From Bacteroidota bacterium (lineage in GTDB: Bacteria; Bacteroidota; Ignavibacteria; Kryptoniales; JAKASW01), in NCBI GenBank assembly GCA_021825585.1, contig JAKAGT010000001.1:285388-349387 (forward strand): DNA of 64,000 bases. The letters run 5' to 3'. Below, in pieces: positions 53,565 to 62,925 of the stretch. Within the stretch, counting starts at the first letter, position 1; each line of letters opens with the position of its first letter. A program made the position numbers and the translations under genes. The notes under the pieces were generated by a model. That model was not told the origin of the DNA and did no database searches. It worked only from the letters and a program-made list of their open reading frames with translations.

Positions 53565-55633
53565 AAATCCCGGACGCAACCAATAATGAATTGATTGAGA
53601 TAAACCCCAATTTCGATAAGCGAAGCAAGGCATATCTACTTTTCAAAGATGTTGCCCGTCGTCTCTCTAGCTTAGAAGTATGCGATGAGATTGGTAGGTG
53701 GGTGGATTCAATCGAGTCCATAAGAAAGGAGAACTTAAATCGAGCGACAGACTTTTTGAATAGCAAAGATGCGATTGTTCTCAAGGCAATTGTTTCAGCC
53801 CTCTGCGACCTCAGAGCACAAGACTGGAGGATCACGATCGAAGGTCGCTCAGTCTTTTTGATGAGGCCTTTACCTGATGCTGCTTCTTCTGTTCGAGAGA
53901 AAGAACGAGTGAGAAGAGGCCTACTGATCGAGAAGGAGATGGAACTCCGCAGTGACAATGTTCGCAACTTTATCCTTGATATGGAAAAACAGCGTTGGTA
54001 TCGAGACAAGTGGGTCTCCATCTTTAGTCTTATGCGGGATGGTCACTCACTTTCAAGTAAGATCAAGCAGATCGTAGATGGGCAATCCGACCGTTATTCA
54101 ATCACGAAGTTCGACGCGGTTATCTCTCCCTACATACAATTTGTTGACCCAGAATCTAACTGTGAGTTTACCGGATTACGTCTCGTCGACATTTGGAGAT
54201 ACTTCAGGTATACATGGTCAAGCGTATATAAATCTACACCTGGGCGGACAATTCAAATACTGATACGTGATTCAGCAGCTGCGAACCATCCAATTATTGG
54301 AATAGCTGCGCTTTCCAGTGCGGTGGCACAACAGACGGTTAGAGATAATTGGATCGGATGGACACCGACTGCGTACTTCCAGAAACTGGATAGTCACTTC
54401 TCGGACCAAGAAGCAAAATGGGTATTGAATTCCCTGGATGAATTATTGAGATCTATCTATGTAAAAGATTTTCTGCAGAACAAGATAATTGCGCGAAAGG
54501 AAATCAAGTTTCCCACCCAGGAAGCAATTTCCCGGCTCACTGAATTTTCTGAAAAGTCAAAAAAGAATCACTACCTTTATCCACAAAGGATAGAGGAGCA
54601 GGAAAGACGGTCAGCCACAATTGCTCCAAAGCAATTCTGGAGAGAGAGAGCCGAAATGCCTCTCTTTGCTTCAAAGAGAGCCTCTCAACTTTGCCGCCTG
54701 TTAGAAGCTCGATTAACATTGAATAGATTGAATTTCAAGAATACTTCTGAAGATGAGCGGCTCAAACTGCTGAAGACTATCTCAATGAAAAAAGCTCTCT
54801 CCATTATACTCAGAGAGGTTAAAGCGAGCCACATTGGAATCGACATGATGGCGATAAATGTCTGCGGCTCTGTCGCGCCCTACAATGCACTCTTAGGTGG
54901 AAAACTGGTTGCTATGATGATGGCCAGTTCTGAAGTTATTGAGGAATGCAAAAGAAAGTACGATAAAGCTGAAAGTGTAATAGCCTCTGCGATGTCTGGA
55001 CGACCAGTGATCCGCAGGCCGAGATTGGTATTACTTGAAACCACGAGTCTCTACGGAGTTGCATCGAGCCAATACAACAGGCTGAAGATTCCCGTGAGAG
55101 AAATTACTGGAAATGGCGAGGACATGCTAGAGTTTCTCGAATTTGATGAAAGAACGGAAGGATATGGGTCGTTCCATTTCAGCAAGCAGACAGTTGAAGC
55201 GCTAAACGAACTGCAGGCTCAGAGCCACGATTTTAGAAAAGTCAATAGCATATTTGGCGAAGGTGTTAGTCCACGTCTGAGGAAGATCAGAGCAGGTTTA
55301 ACGTTGGCAGGGCTCCCCTCGGCTGACCTTCTGCTCCATGGCAGCAAGAGAATAGTCTATGCTCTGGTTCTAGCAAAGAATTTCCGACAAGTGCTGCTTA
55401 ATAAAGCTGAAAGGCCCAAATATATTTTGCCACAAAAAAAATCAAAGGAAGTAAGCAAGAAGATATCCCAGTATTGGATCAAGCGTTGGCTAATGATGCG
55501 AGTTAAGAACGAAACTGTTTTAGGCGAAATTGAGAAAGATACTTTGGATTACCCCATTAAGCACAGAGCCAGGGTCTTGTTACCCGATACGGCGCCAAAT
55601 GAATCCCTTCAGGAGGAACTTTTTCAATTGTGA
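53561..55633 (+). CDS. DUF4338 (DruA-like) protein
   Basis: The 690-residue protein carries signatures of DUF4338, the family of Druantia protein DruA: PIIGIAALSSAVAQQTVRDNWIGWT near residue 245 (with the RD-x-WIGW core), then LLGGKLVAMMMASSEVI and LVLLETTSLYGVASSQYNRL. It is longer than typical DruA. Its ATG overlaps the GHKL-2 stop by 4 bases (ATGA), so it works with the ATPases. Biochemical function of the family is unknown; Lys/Arg richness suggests nucleic-acid contact. The large Druantia helicase DruE is not present in the window. Confidence 0.7.
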   Translation: MKIPDATNNELIEINPNFDKRSKAYLLFKDVARRLSSLEVCDEIGRWVDSIESIRKENLNRATDFLNSKDAIVLKAIVSALCDLRAQDWRITIEGRSVFLMRPLPDAASSVREKERVRRGLLIEKEMELRSDNVRNFILDMEKQRWYRDKWVSIFSLMRDGHSLSSKIKQIVDGQSDRYSITKFDAVISPYIQFVDPESNCEFTGLRLVDIWRYFRYTWSSVYKSTPGRTIQILIRDSAAANHPIIGIAALSSAVAQQTVRDNWIGWTPTAYFQKLDSHFSDQEAKWVLNSLDELLRSIYVKDFLQNKIIARKEIKFPTQEAISRLTEFSEKSKKNHYLYPQRIEEQERRSATIAPKQFWRERAEMPLFASKRASQLCRLLEARLTLNRLNFKNTSEDERLKLLKTISMKKALSIILREVKASHIGIDMMAINVCGSVAPYNALLGGKLVAMMMASSEVIEECKRKYDKAESVIASAMSGRPVIRRPRLVLLETTSLYGVASSQYNRLKIPVREITGNGEDMLEFLEFDERTEGYGSFHFSKQTVEALNELQAQSHDFRKVNSIFGEGVSPRLRKIRAGLTLAGLPSADLLLHGSKRIVYALVLAKNFRQVLLNKAERPKYILPQKKSKEVSKKISQYWIKRWLMMRVKNETVLGEIEKDTLDYPIKHRARVLLPDTAPNESLQEELFQL

Positions 55634-55726
55634 TGATCCACGATGTCTAGTCCATTAAGCTGCACCATGCTCATTTACATTTGCAGTTACAAGCTTATTT
55701 AAGGATAAAAGGACAAGGAGAATAAA

Positions 55727-56875
55727 ATGATTTCAACACTTCCAGACCAAGGAATCATCTTCTGGCCGGTCGGCAATGGTGATAGTACCACCATTTGCGT
55801 TGATAAGAGGACAGTGATTCAAGTAGACCTCAATCACCTTGAAAAGGCAGATGACAAGGACGATCCGCGTTACCCAGTGCTTGATGAGCTGAAGAAGCTT
55901 CTGCCAAAGTCAGATGACAAATCATATCTGTCCGTCTTTGTCCTTACTCATCCTGATCAAGATCATTGTCGTGGGTTTTCTGAACTACTTAAGAAAGTGA
56001 CTATCAATGAATTGTGGTTTACACCGCGGGTGTTCAGCGAGTATAAGAAAGACCTTAGCGACGATGCAAAGGCACTTCAAACCGAGGCAAAACGTCGACT
56101 GAAGGTTGTCATAAAGAATAAAGGAAAAGTAAACGATGGCGATCGGATAAGAGTCATAGGCTATGATGATCTTCTCAAAGAAGATGACTATAAGGACCTC
56201 CCGAAGGATTTGCTGACCATTCCAGGGAATACTATCGATGTAATCAATGGATCTTCAAAAGCCTCAGCGTTTAGTGCTTTCATTCAGTCGCCCTTCAAGG
56301 ACGATGCCGATGGCGACCGAAACGATACCAGCTTAGGAATGCAGGTAGTTCTCAAGTCCGCTGATAACAAATTCCGCGTACTTCTACTCGGTGACCTAGC
56401 CTATCCCACTATCAGAAGAATCTTCGATAGAAGCGAAAAAGAGAATCTATCATGGGATGTTTTCCTCGCTCCTCATCATTGTTCAAAGAAAGTGATGTAC
56501 GTAAAAGACGAAAATGATGAAGATACACTCAAGAAGGACATGATGGACAGCTTTGAAAGCAACGAGCAAGATGATGCGTACATTATTGCAAGTTCACAAT
56601 CCGATTTCACGGATGAAAAGGGTGACGATCCTCCGCATACCAAAGCAAGAAAGCAATACGAAAAAATTACCGTCTCTGGACACTTTTTATATACCGCTGA
56701 GTATCCAGATAAGAAAAACCCCGAGCCAATTGAATTCAAGATGGTCGATGGATCATTTTCTCTTTCTGGAAAAAAGGGCGCTGACGAGAACAAGAAATCC
56801 TCGCTCGCAGCTGCTGTTGCTACCGCTCGAGGAAGTGACGCTCCTCCACATGAACAAGTTGGGTTCGGCAAATAG
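55727..56875 (+). CDS. Metallo-beta-lactamase-fold hydrolase
   Basis: The 382-residue protein resembles ComEC/competence-type MBL hydrolases: GNGDSTTICVD at the N-terminus, metal motif THPDQDHCRG (residues 74-83), VLLLGDLAYPTIRR, and FLAPHHCSKK. MBL enzymes of this type act on nucleic acids or cyclic/phosphodiester substrates. The last ~30 residues are low-complexity (AAAVATARG...) and end VGFGK, with glycines near the C-terminus that could be a conjugation or processing site for the E2-E1-JAB protein encoded 2 bases downstream. That link is a hypothesis. GGAG lies before the ATG. Confidence 0.85.
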   Translation: MISTLPDQGIIFWPVGNGDSTTICVDKRTVIQVDLNHLEKADDKDDPRYPVLDELKKLLPKSDDKSYLSVFVLTHPDQDHCRGFSELLKKVTINELWFTPRVFSEYKKDLSDDAKALQTEAKRRLKVVIKNKGKVNDGDRIRVIGYDDLLKEDDYKDLPKDLLTIPGNTIDVINGSSKASAFSAFIQSPFKDDADGDRNDTSLGMQVVLKSADNKFRVLLLGDLAYPTIRRIFDRSEKENLSWDVFLAPHHCSKKVMYVKDENDEDTLKKDMMDSFESNEQDDAYIIASSQSDFTDEKGDDPPHTKARKQYEKITVSGHFLYTAEYPDKKNPEPIEFKMVDGSFSLSGKKGADENKKSSLAAAVATARGSDAPPHEQVGFGK

Positions 56876-56877
56876 AG

Positions 56878-59187
56878 ATGACAAAAGGACAGTCACTTGC
56901 TCTTTGGCAGCTCTATCAAGTCGAAAGTGCAGACAGGCATGCTTTAGAGATTGAAGAATACGCAGAGCCGACGGAACAAAAACCGTACCTGATGGTTAAA
57001 CTCAATTTATACCTCGGTCGGATTCCTACTAGTAAAGATGGACTACCCTTACGCGAGCGCGAAACATTTCTCCTATTCATTCCCCCGATGTTTCCTCTCG
57101 TAAAACCTGAAGTGCGGGTCGGCCATGATAGGTTTGCATGCTACCCACATGTTCAATGGGTACACTACCTTTGCCTCTATCAAAGCCAAACTGAATGGAA
57201 CGCTGGGGACGGAATGTTCGGATTATTGGAGCGCCTTGAAAAGTGGCTGAGGCAGGGCGCTTTGAATCAACTCGACCCTGAAGGGCAACCGTTGCACCCC
57301 CCAGCCGTTTACGCTGATGTTGAATTGGGCAAGCTATTCGTTCCCATCCAAGATACCCCTGTCGTGGCTGGTTCATTTTGGCTTGGCCTCGCGCAAATTG
57401 GAAATCATCCTGGTCGTACAGATATCGTTGGCTGGTACGACCTGGAACACATCCCTGAACAGGGTGAGTTTGCAGTTGCCATTCTGTTTGCTGACGTCAT
57501 GCCATGGGAATATCCTTCGAAAGCTTCGGAGTTCTTTGCGCAGTGCGAAAGGCAGGGAGTTTCAGAAGAACTACTGTATTTGTTGCTACAAGCTTCTTCC
57601 CGTGCAACTCAGCCAGGCAACCCTATCTATCTGATATTTGGCTCACCGATGAGAGGAATCGCGGGCGGGATACGTAAGCAACACCTGAGTGTATGGGCAA
57701 TTCCACCAGGCGTCGCTGACTCTGTAAGATTGTCAATCAAACGCGAATCCGACTCGACCGAGATTTCGACGGTTAGAGATAAACTCAAGGACCTTATGAA
57801 AACGTCCATCGGAGAATCCCACATAGCTTGGTGTCGCGTCTTAGAAGCTCGCCCAGAGGTAACCATACGAAGAGACAAATATTCTCCAGTCGCATATTTT
57901 AGAAATAAGTCCGTTGCTATCTGGGGGTGTGGTGCTATCGGTGCACATGTTGCACTTTATCTCTGTCGCGCCGGCATTCGAGAACTTCATCTGGTCGACA
58001 GCGGGACGGTTACTCCTGGAATCCTCGTTCGCCAGCCGTTCAAAAATGATGACATTGGACGACCGAAGGTTGAGGCTCTAGCCAAACGCTTGAAAGAGAT
58101 CCGCCCGGGATCTGACTTTGAAGTTGATACATCAAAGTTTGATATCGTCGAGAGTTTTGAGACTACGGGCTGGGAGTCAGCAGAGGGTGTTGACTTAATA
58201 TTTGATGCAACTGCTTCTGATATTGTCAGGAGAACAATCGAAATGCATTGGCAGCGAGATACCAGGCCAAAAATACCTGTCGTTTCAATGATGATCGACC
58301 ATTCTGCAAAGCTACTTATCGCCGGTATTGTCGGCGATAACTTTTCAGGTGGACCATGGGATGTATTTCGAAAGACAAAAATAGAAGTGGTTCAAGATTC
58401 TAGACTGAAAACTTTTGCGGACGCTTTCTTCCCATCCGAACAAAAGTTAAAGATCTTTCAGCCAGAACCAGGGTGTTCCGAACCGACATTCATTGGCTCC
58501 GCCGCTGACCTTGCGGGACTTTCGGCTATTGGGCTAAATCTTGTCGCTGAAGAGCTTCGGAGCCTAAAGGCGGACCATGCAGTCACCTCACTACTATTAG
58601 GTTCTTATACTGCTGGAAAGGCAGTTGATCAAGGGAGCAAGCGGATTGAACTTTGCCCAGAAAAGTCAATACGGCTTACCGAATACCAAGTACGAATCAG
58701 TGAACTTGCGCTTAATGAGATCGAAGTTTGGATAAAACGAAACCAAAGAAAGCGAGGCAAAGACGTTGAGACTGGTGGTTTGTTATGGGGCCAAATTGAT
58801 GAAGTTTCTGAGACTGTTTGGATAACAGATGCCTCCGGTCCACCTCGAGATAGTAAACATAAAGCGGATGAGTTCATTTGCGGCAAAGATGGTACAGAAG
58901 AAGAACACAATACTCGATTGAAGCAGACAAGACACTCGGTTGGTTATATAGGAATGTGGCACACGCATCCTGAATCAAGTCCACTTCCGAGCAATACTGA
59001 TATTGCGGGAATGTCTCAAGTCTTGATAAATGGTCCTGTGCCACCCTCAAAAAATATTTTGTTAATTGCGGGAAGCGTCGAAGGTGACCGAGCCTATGGT
59101 GTCTACCTATTTCGGAAATTGTATAAGAACTCAGGGTACGCGCTGTTGTCCATCGACTCTGGTATCCTTCAAACAAAGGGAGCATAA
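56878..59187 (+). CDS. E2-E1-JAB ubiquitin-type triple fusion
   Basis: The 769-residue protein unites a conjugation cascade. Residues ~1-130 are an E2-like domain with catalytic Cys99 in HYLCLYQSQTEW. Residues ~340-580 are a ThiF/E1 domain with nucleotide loop VAIWGCGAIGAHVAL (350-355) and a candidate transfer Cys533 in GCSEPTFIGSAAD. Residues ~600-769 are a JAB/JAMM peptidase with Glu631 and HTHPESSPLPSNTD (His695, His697, Asp708). In CBASS, Cap2 (E1-E2) and Cap3 (JAB) are separate and act on a CD-NTase; here all are fused and no CD-NTase or ubiquitin-like gene is visible. It should attach and detach the C-terminus of some partner protein. Confidence 0.88.
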   Translation: MTKGQSLALWQLYQVESADRHALEIEEYAEPTEQKPYLMVKLNLYLGRIPTSKDGLPLRERETFLLFIPPMFPLVKPEVRVGHDRFACYPHVQWVHYLCLYQSQTEWNAGDGMFGLLERLEKWLRQGALNQLDPEGQPLHPPAVYADVELGKLFVPIQDTPVVAGSFWLGLAQIGNHPGRTDIVGWYDLEHIPEQGEFAVAILFADVMPWEYPSKASEFFAQCERQGVSEELLYLLLQASSRATQPGNPIYLIFGSPMRGIAGGIRKQHLSVWAIPPGVADSVRLSIKRESDSTEISTVRDKLKDLMKTSIGESHIAWCRVLEARPEVTIRRDKYSPVAYFRNKSVAIWGCGAIGAHVALYLCRAGIRELHLVDSGTVTPGILVRQPFKNDDIGRPKVEALAKRLKEIRPGSDFEVDTSKFDIVESFETTGWESAEGVDLIFDATASDIVRRTIEMHWQRDTRPKIPVVSMMIDHSAKLLIAGIVGDNFSGGPWDVFRKTKIEVVQDSRLKTFADAFFPSEQKLKIFQPEPGCSEPTFIGSAADLAGLSAIGLNLVAEELRSLKADHAVTSLLLGSYTAGKAVDQGSKRIELCPEKSIRLTEYQVRISELALNEIEVWIKRNQRKRGKDVETGGLLWGQIDEVSETVWITDASGPPRDSKHKADEFICGKDGTEEEHNTRLKQTRHSVGYIGMWHTHPESSPLPSNTDIAGMSQVLINGPVPPSKNILLIAGSVEGDRAYGVYLFRKLYKNSGYALLSIDSGILQTKGA

Positions 59188-59188
59188 A

Positions 59189-59881
59189 ATGAAATTTGAC
59201 AACTACACCATCATAGCAAGGTTGTTTCCTGCCCTTCTCACATCGATCCCCTTATTTGTCCTTTACTTTTTCTCCTTGAACCCTTCACTTGAGAATTTCC
59301 TAAGCGGTCTTTTCAGCCTCCAGGTGGCATCTGATATTACGATTTCGTTAGCACTTCTCTACGGCTTCAGTCAACTGAACCGATTTCTTTCCAAACAATT
59401 GTTCGAAAAGAAGATTTTCTCTGATGGCCTTTACTTGCCTACAACAAATTGTCTACTTAACAGAGATCAGTCTTTCTCTGATGAATTCAAAACTAAACTG
59501 CACTCAAAAATAAAAACTGACTTTGGCATTGAAATCCTGGCAAAAGCCGAAGAAGCAAAAGACGAATTGAAGGCCCGGAAGATCATCTCAGAAGCCGTTG
59601 GACAAATCCGTAGCAAGGTCGTTGCGGGACGCCTCACCGAACAACACAATGCAGAGTATGGTTTTGTCCGCAACCTCGTGGGAGGTTCAGTGGCGTCACT
59701 ATCTTTTTCTATTATAAACGTCGGAGTTTTTGGGCTTCTATCTTACAACACGAATGCGATCGTAATTACCATGGTTCTCGGCTTTGTCTACTTGCTTGTT
59801 CTAATCTTCTCGAAAAAGGTCATACTTTCATTCGGACAACACTATGCGAGAATTCTCATTCAAGAATATATGGCAAAGTGA
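59189..59881 (+). CDS. Membrane protein with two pairs of transmembrane helices
   Basis: The 230-residue protein has hydrophobic segments near residues 10-30, 45-63 and, after a ~90-residue charged cytoplasmic region (DELKARKIISEAVGQIRSKV), near 165-187 and 190-210. This hairpin-loop-hairpin plan is seen in several abortive-infection effectors that permeabilise membranes, but no family is recognised. It starts one base after the stop of the E2-E1-JAB gene, so it is likely part of the same system and a candidate effector. Confidence 0.65.
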   Translation: MKFDNYTIIARLFPALLTSIPLFVLYFFSLNPSLENFLSGLFSLQVASDITISLALLYGFSQLNRFLSKQLFEKKIFSDGLYLPTTNCLLNRDQSFSDEFKTKLHSKIKTDFGIEILAKAEEAKDELKARKIISEAVGQIRSKVVAGRLTEQHNAEYGFVRNLVGGSVASLSFSIINVGVFGLLSYNTNAIVITMVLGFVYLLVLIFSKKVILSFGQHYARILIQEYMAK

Positions 59882-59905
59882 CAGTCTCTGTGATTGTGAG
59901 TCCAC

Positions 59906-60190
59906 ATGGCTTATTCTGATGAAGACATTAACTGGGCTCATGACAGGGCCGATGGCCATTGCTTCTATTGCGGCATCAGACTTTCATTCAAAAATTATGG
60001 AATTGTAGGGGCGCATGCAGCGTGGGAGATCGATCACTTCATTCCATTGTCACGTGGTGGGCCGGACCAGCCATACAACTGGGTGCCAGCTTGTGTGGAT
60101 TGCAACACACGGAAATCAGATTTATTCCCTTGGGAATTCGACCCATTAAGATTTGAGGAAGATGATCGTGATCCGGATAATTACGTTTAG
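59906..60190 (+). CDS. HNH endonuclease
   Basis: The 94-residue protein is a compact HNH nuclease: zinc Cys pair in GHCFYCGIRL, IDHFIPLSRGGPDQPYNWVP with the catalytic His, and ACVDCNTRKSDLFPWEF with the second Cys pair and Asn. It cuts DNA (or rarely RNA) with a divalent metal. It lies 25 bases after the membrane protein gene and 49 before the RelA/SpoT-domain gene, so it may belong to either unit. Confidence 0.85.
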   Translation: MAYSDEDINWAHDRADGHCFYCGIRLSFKNYGIVGAHAAWEIDHFIPLSRGGPDQPYNWVPACVDCNTRKSDLFPWEFDPLRFEEDDRDPDNYV

Positions 60191-60239
60191 ATCGACATTG
60201 TGGCGGGAAGTGACAAAAGGGTCGCGAAAGGAATTCTAG

Positions 60240-61139
60240 ATGGACATCAAACAGTATAACGGAATCATTAGACCTCATCAACGACTTTTACGCCAATTAC
60301 TTCTCGACTTGGAATTTCATATCGAGGATATTGGTGAAATCAATCTGTTTGCGATAGAACATCGAATGAAAACTTTTAAATCCGCATTGAGGAAATCTCA
60401 AAGAAAGAATATACCAATTGAAGAGTTAACAGATTTGGCAGGTCTACGCGTAGTGGTCGGAACAAAATCTGAGACTGAACAAATTGCTAGGTTCTTATCA
60501 AGGATGCAGGTGTCTGATGATATTAGTATTGTCTCAGATGAAATTATTGCCCGAGATGATGGTTATTTCGCAAGGCACATAGTCGTAAAGGCAGATGGAC
60601 GCTATCTGAGATCTGTCTATGATGCTCGAGTTGAAGTGCAGTTACGAGCGGCGCTCCAACATGCGTTCGATTCAATTTCTCGGGCGTGGAGTTACAACTC
60701 AAATCGCCCATATTCCGACGAATGGAAAAAGGAGTTTCTTCAAGTCGCTGAGCATCTTCGGATTGTCGATGAAAGGGTTTCTTCTCTGCAAGATGAGGTC
60801 GTTAAACTCTCAGTTGATTTGGGAGATGCCGATTCATTATCTCCCCTGTCTCTGCAGAAAATTGTACATGATAGGTTTGGAGAGTCTATTAAGCTGGACG
60901 ATGCTGTTGATGAATGTCGATACCTTGTTGATGTTGGGATCGACACAGTCGGCAAACTGAAAACGTTTTTTCAAGACCAACATATCACGGACATTCGAAA
61001 AGAACTGGAGTCCGCAGCTCAGGGGGGAAATCAATCAGCTGCCAGTTTGCTTGGATTTACGTTGCATTCATTTTGGACGACTGTCGGAACTCGACTTGAA
61101 GCCACCAGAGAAATCATCTTAAGAAATTCACAAAAGTAA
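60240..61139 (+). CDS. RelA/SpoT-domain nucleotidyltransferase (possible toxSAS/CapRel-like)
   Basis: The 299-residue protein shows a RelA/SpoT synthetase core at about residues 40-160: a basic block (MKTFKSALRKSQRKNI), ELTDLAGLRVVVG, then EVQLRAALQHAFDSISRAWS. A C-terminal helical region follows. Small stand-alone members make (p)ppGpp or ppApp, or pyrophosphorylate tRNA as toxins. The usual GYxSxH motif is altered to GYFARHIVVK, so activity may differ. AAAGGAATTCTAG precedes the ATG. No antitoxin is identified. Confidence 0.7.
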   Translation: MDIKQYNGIIRPHQRLLRQLLLDLEFHIEDIGEINLFAIEHRMKTFKSALRKSQRKNIPIEELTDLAGLRVVVGTKSETEQIARFLSRMQVSDDISIVSDEIIARDDGYFARHIVVKADGRYLRSVYDARVEVQLRAALQHAFDSISRAWSYNSNRPYSDEWKKEFLQVAEHLRIVDERVSSLQDEVVKLSVDLGDADSLSPLSLQKIVHDRFGESIKLDDAVDECRYLVDVGIDTVGKLKTFFQDQHITDIRKELESAAQGGNQSAASLLGFTLHSFWTTVGTRLEATREIILRNSQK

Positions 61140-61155
61140 CCGTTAACAAAGGAAA

Positions 61156-62286
61156 ATGCCTGATCATAAGCGCCAACATTATGTCCCCAAGTTTCTATTG
61201 AAGAACTTTTCCGTTGACGGTGAGGGGAAGCAAATAGGAGTATTTAATCTCGACTCTGAATCGTTCGTTTCAGAAGGCAAGTTAGCACGCTAGGCTTACG
61301 AAGATTATTTGTACGGATCGAACCTGAAGATAGAAAACGTGCTTCAGGACTTGGAAGATAAGACAGCGAAAATTCTATCGCGGATTCTTTCTCAAAAACG
61401 GATTCCAAAATGGAACAGTGAAGAATTCTCAATCTTGATCTTGTTCTTATTGATGTCCCATTCGCGTACCATTGCAATGGCCGACGAAATGCAACAAATG
61501 ATCGAGAAATTCAATAGACAATTGATGCTAAATGTTCCACAGTTCAAGGACATCGCCGATAAGGTTAATGTCAAAGTAAACGACCCTGTTCTGCTTTCGT
61601 TGAAGAATGCGACCATGATGCATCCGATCCTCATGGATTTGAAATGCAAACTTCTGTTGAATAGAGTTGGAAAAAAACCATTTCTCCTTTCGGATCATCC
61701 GGTAGCGCTCTACAACCAATTCTTCGAAGAGAAGAAAACTTATGGCAGCAACACAGGTTACTCAGCCAAGGGTCTGCAACTCTATCTGCCATTCACTCCA
61801 TATGCAGGCTTATTCCTTTATGATAGTGGTATATATCAGGTCGGAGGCGGTCATAATCGACCGGTGCAAATCGACAACCAATTAGATGTAGATACTCTCA
61901 ATGGCATTCAGTATCTGAATGCCTTTGAAAATTTGTTTTTTGATAACAGAGTCATCTCACTTTTTGCTAAGTATAGAAGCAGTTCCAAGATGGAAGTCGA
62001 ACAAGCTCCACTGTTATCAAATGTCGGAACCGAGGACGGAGATGTCATACGCCTTTACAAGAAAGACATAAGATGCAGTGCTAGATTCACTTTCGTGAAA
62101 TTGACCGATGCTGCTTTGAATTTACGAATGGACAACAGAGCCATATATGATCGTGATCCGTTTATCACCAGACTCCACGATAAGTTCATGAAACTAGTGG
62201 ATGAAGGCAAACGCGATCCTGATGATTTCTGGCCGTTTGTTTTGGATGAAACCGAAGCAATTGTGAAAAACATCAAGGCGAAGTAG
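61156..62286 (+). pseudogene. DUF4238 protein interrupted by an in-frame TAG
   Basis: The frame starts at 61156 with the family signature DHKRQHYVPKFLLKNFSV, meets TAG at codon 46 (61291-61293) after EGKLAR, and continues in the same frame with AYEDYLYGSNLKIENVLQDL to a natural stop at 62286. The position fits a Gln codon (CAG to TAG). DUF4238 proteins recur in defence islands and have no proven function. The rest of the frame is undamaged, so the mutation is recent or the stop is read through at a low level. Confidence 0.78.
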
Positions 62287-62925
62287 ATTCATCCGCGTAC
62301 CTTGGATACACATGTTTGAAGGAACAGGGAGAAGAATGCCACCTACCCGCACCTTGCTCTCTCGCTGAGTGCTCGCCGAGAAACGAATGCTCCCTCCCGA
62401 TAAGGTCGGAGTTCACCCCATATAGAGTTTTGTAATTCCTAATCTGTTTTGTGGTTCTTCATATTGTCGTGGCCCCCGACACTCAAGATTCCGAAAGGTA
62501 AGGCGCCCCGTTTGGAACCTGTCCTGACGCCAGGAAGGATTTCTGTCACGTCGAAGATCCCGCGCTTCGCGGGAATGCCTGACATCGCTGCGGCTCCTAT
62601 CCTCCTTCGTCGGATAAGAGCCAAGCGCAGCGATACTGCCACATCCCGTCGCGGTTTCACCGTGTTGGGAAGAGGCAGTCTCAATCAGGCCTCGCGCCAG
62701 TCGAAGATCCCTTTGGGAAAAACTTGTCCCGCGATTCATTCCAAGCGGGATCAGGCCTGCCCAAATTTCTATCCCCACCCCGCCCACCACACATTTTGCC
62801 GAAGCACTTACTCAGAACAACCGGCAAATCAAAATCCTTCCAAGCACAACGTTTCCGCCTTCCGTTGAATGCCCATGGAGCACTTGGCCACAATCTTCGG
62901 TGGGTATGGTATCACTACTCGATCC
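62287..62925. other. Gene-free stretch before the Panacea module
   Basis: About 640 bases without a supported gene. The part from 62550 to 62740 has small palindromes (CCCGCG-CTT-CGCGGG at about 62558-62572) reminiscent of repetitive extragenic sequences. Confidence 0.4.

Noticed and set aside
53561..55633. Calling the locus a Druantia system because of DUF4338
   Set aside because: The large DruE helicase and DruB/C/D or DruF/G/H partners are absent; only the DUF4338 similarity is seen.
55727..56875. Beta-lactamase or antibiotic-resistance role for the MBL protein
   Set aside because: The sequence follows the ComEC/nuclease-like branch (HPDQDH), has no signal peptide, and the context is a conflict operon.
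56878..59187. Reading the E2-E1-JAB gene as part of a type II CBASS locus
   Set aside because: No CD-NTase or CBASS effector is present in the window; E1, E2 and JAB are fused in one chain instead of Cap2 plus Cap3.
61291..61293. TAG as pyrrolysine codon in the DUF4238 gene
   Set aside because: No pyl genes are seen, the family has no pyrrolysine members that I know of, and the context fits a CAG to TAG change.
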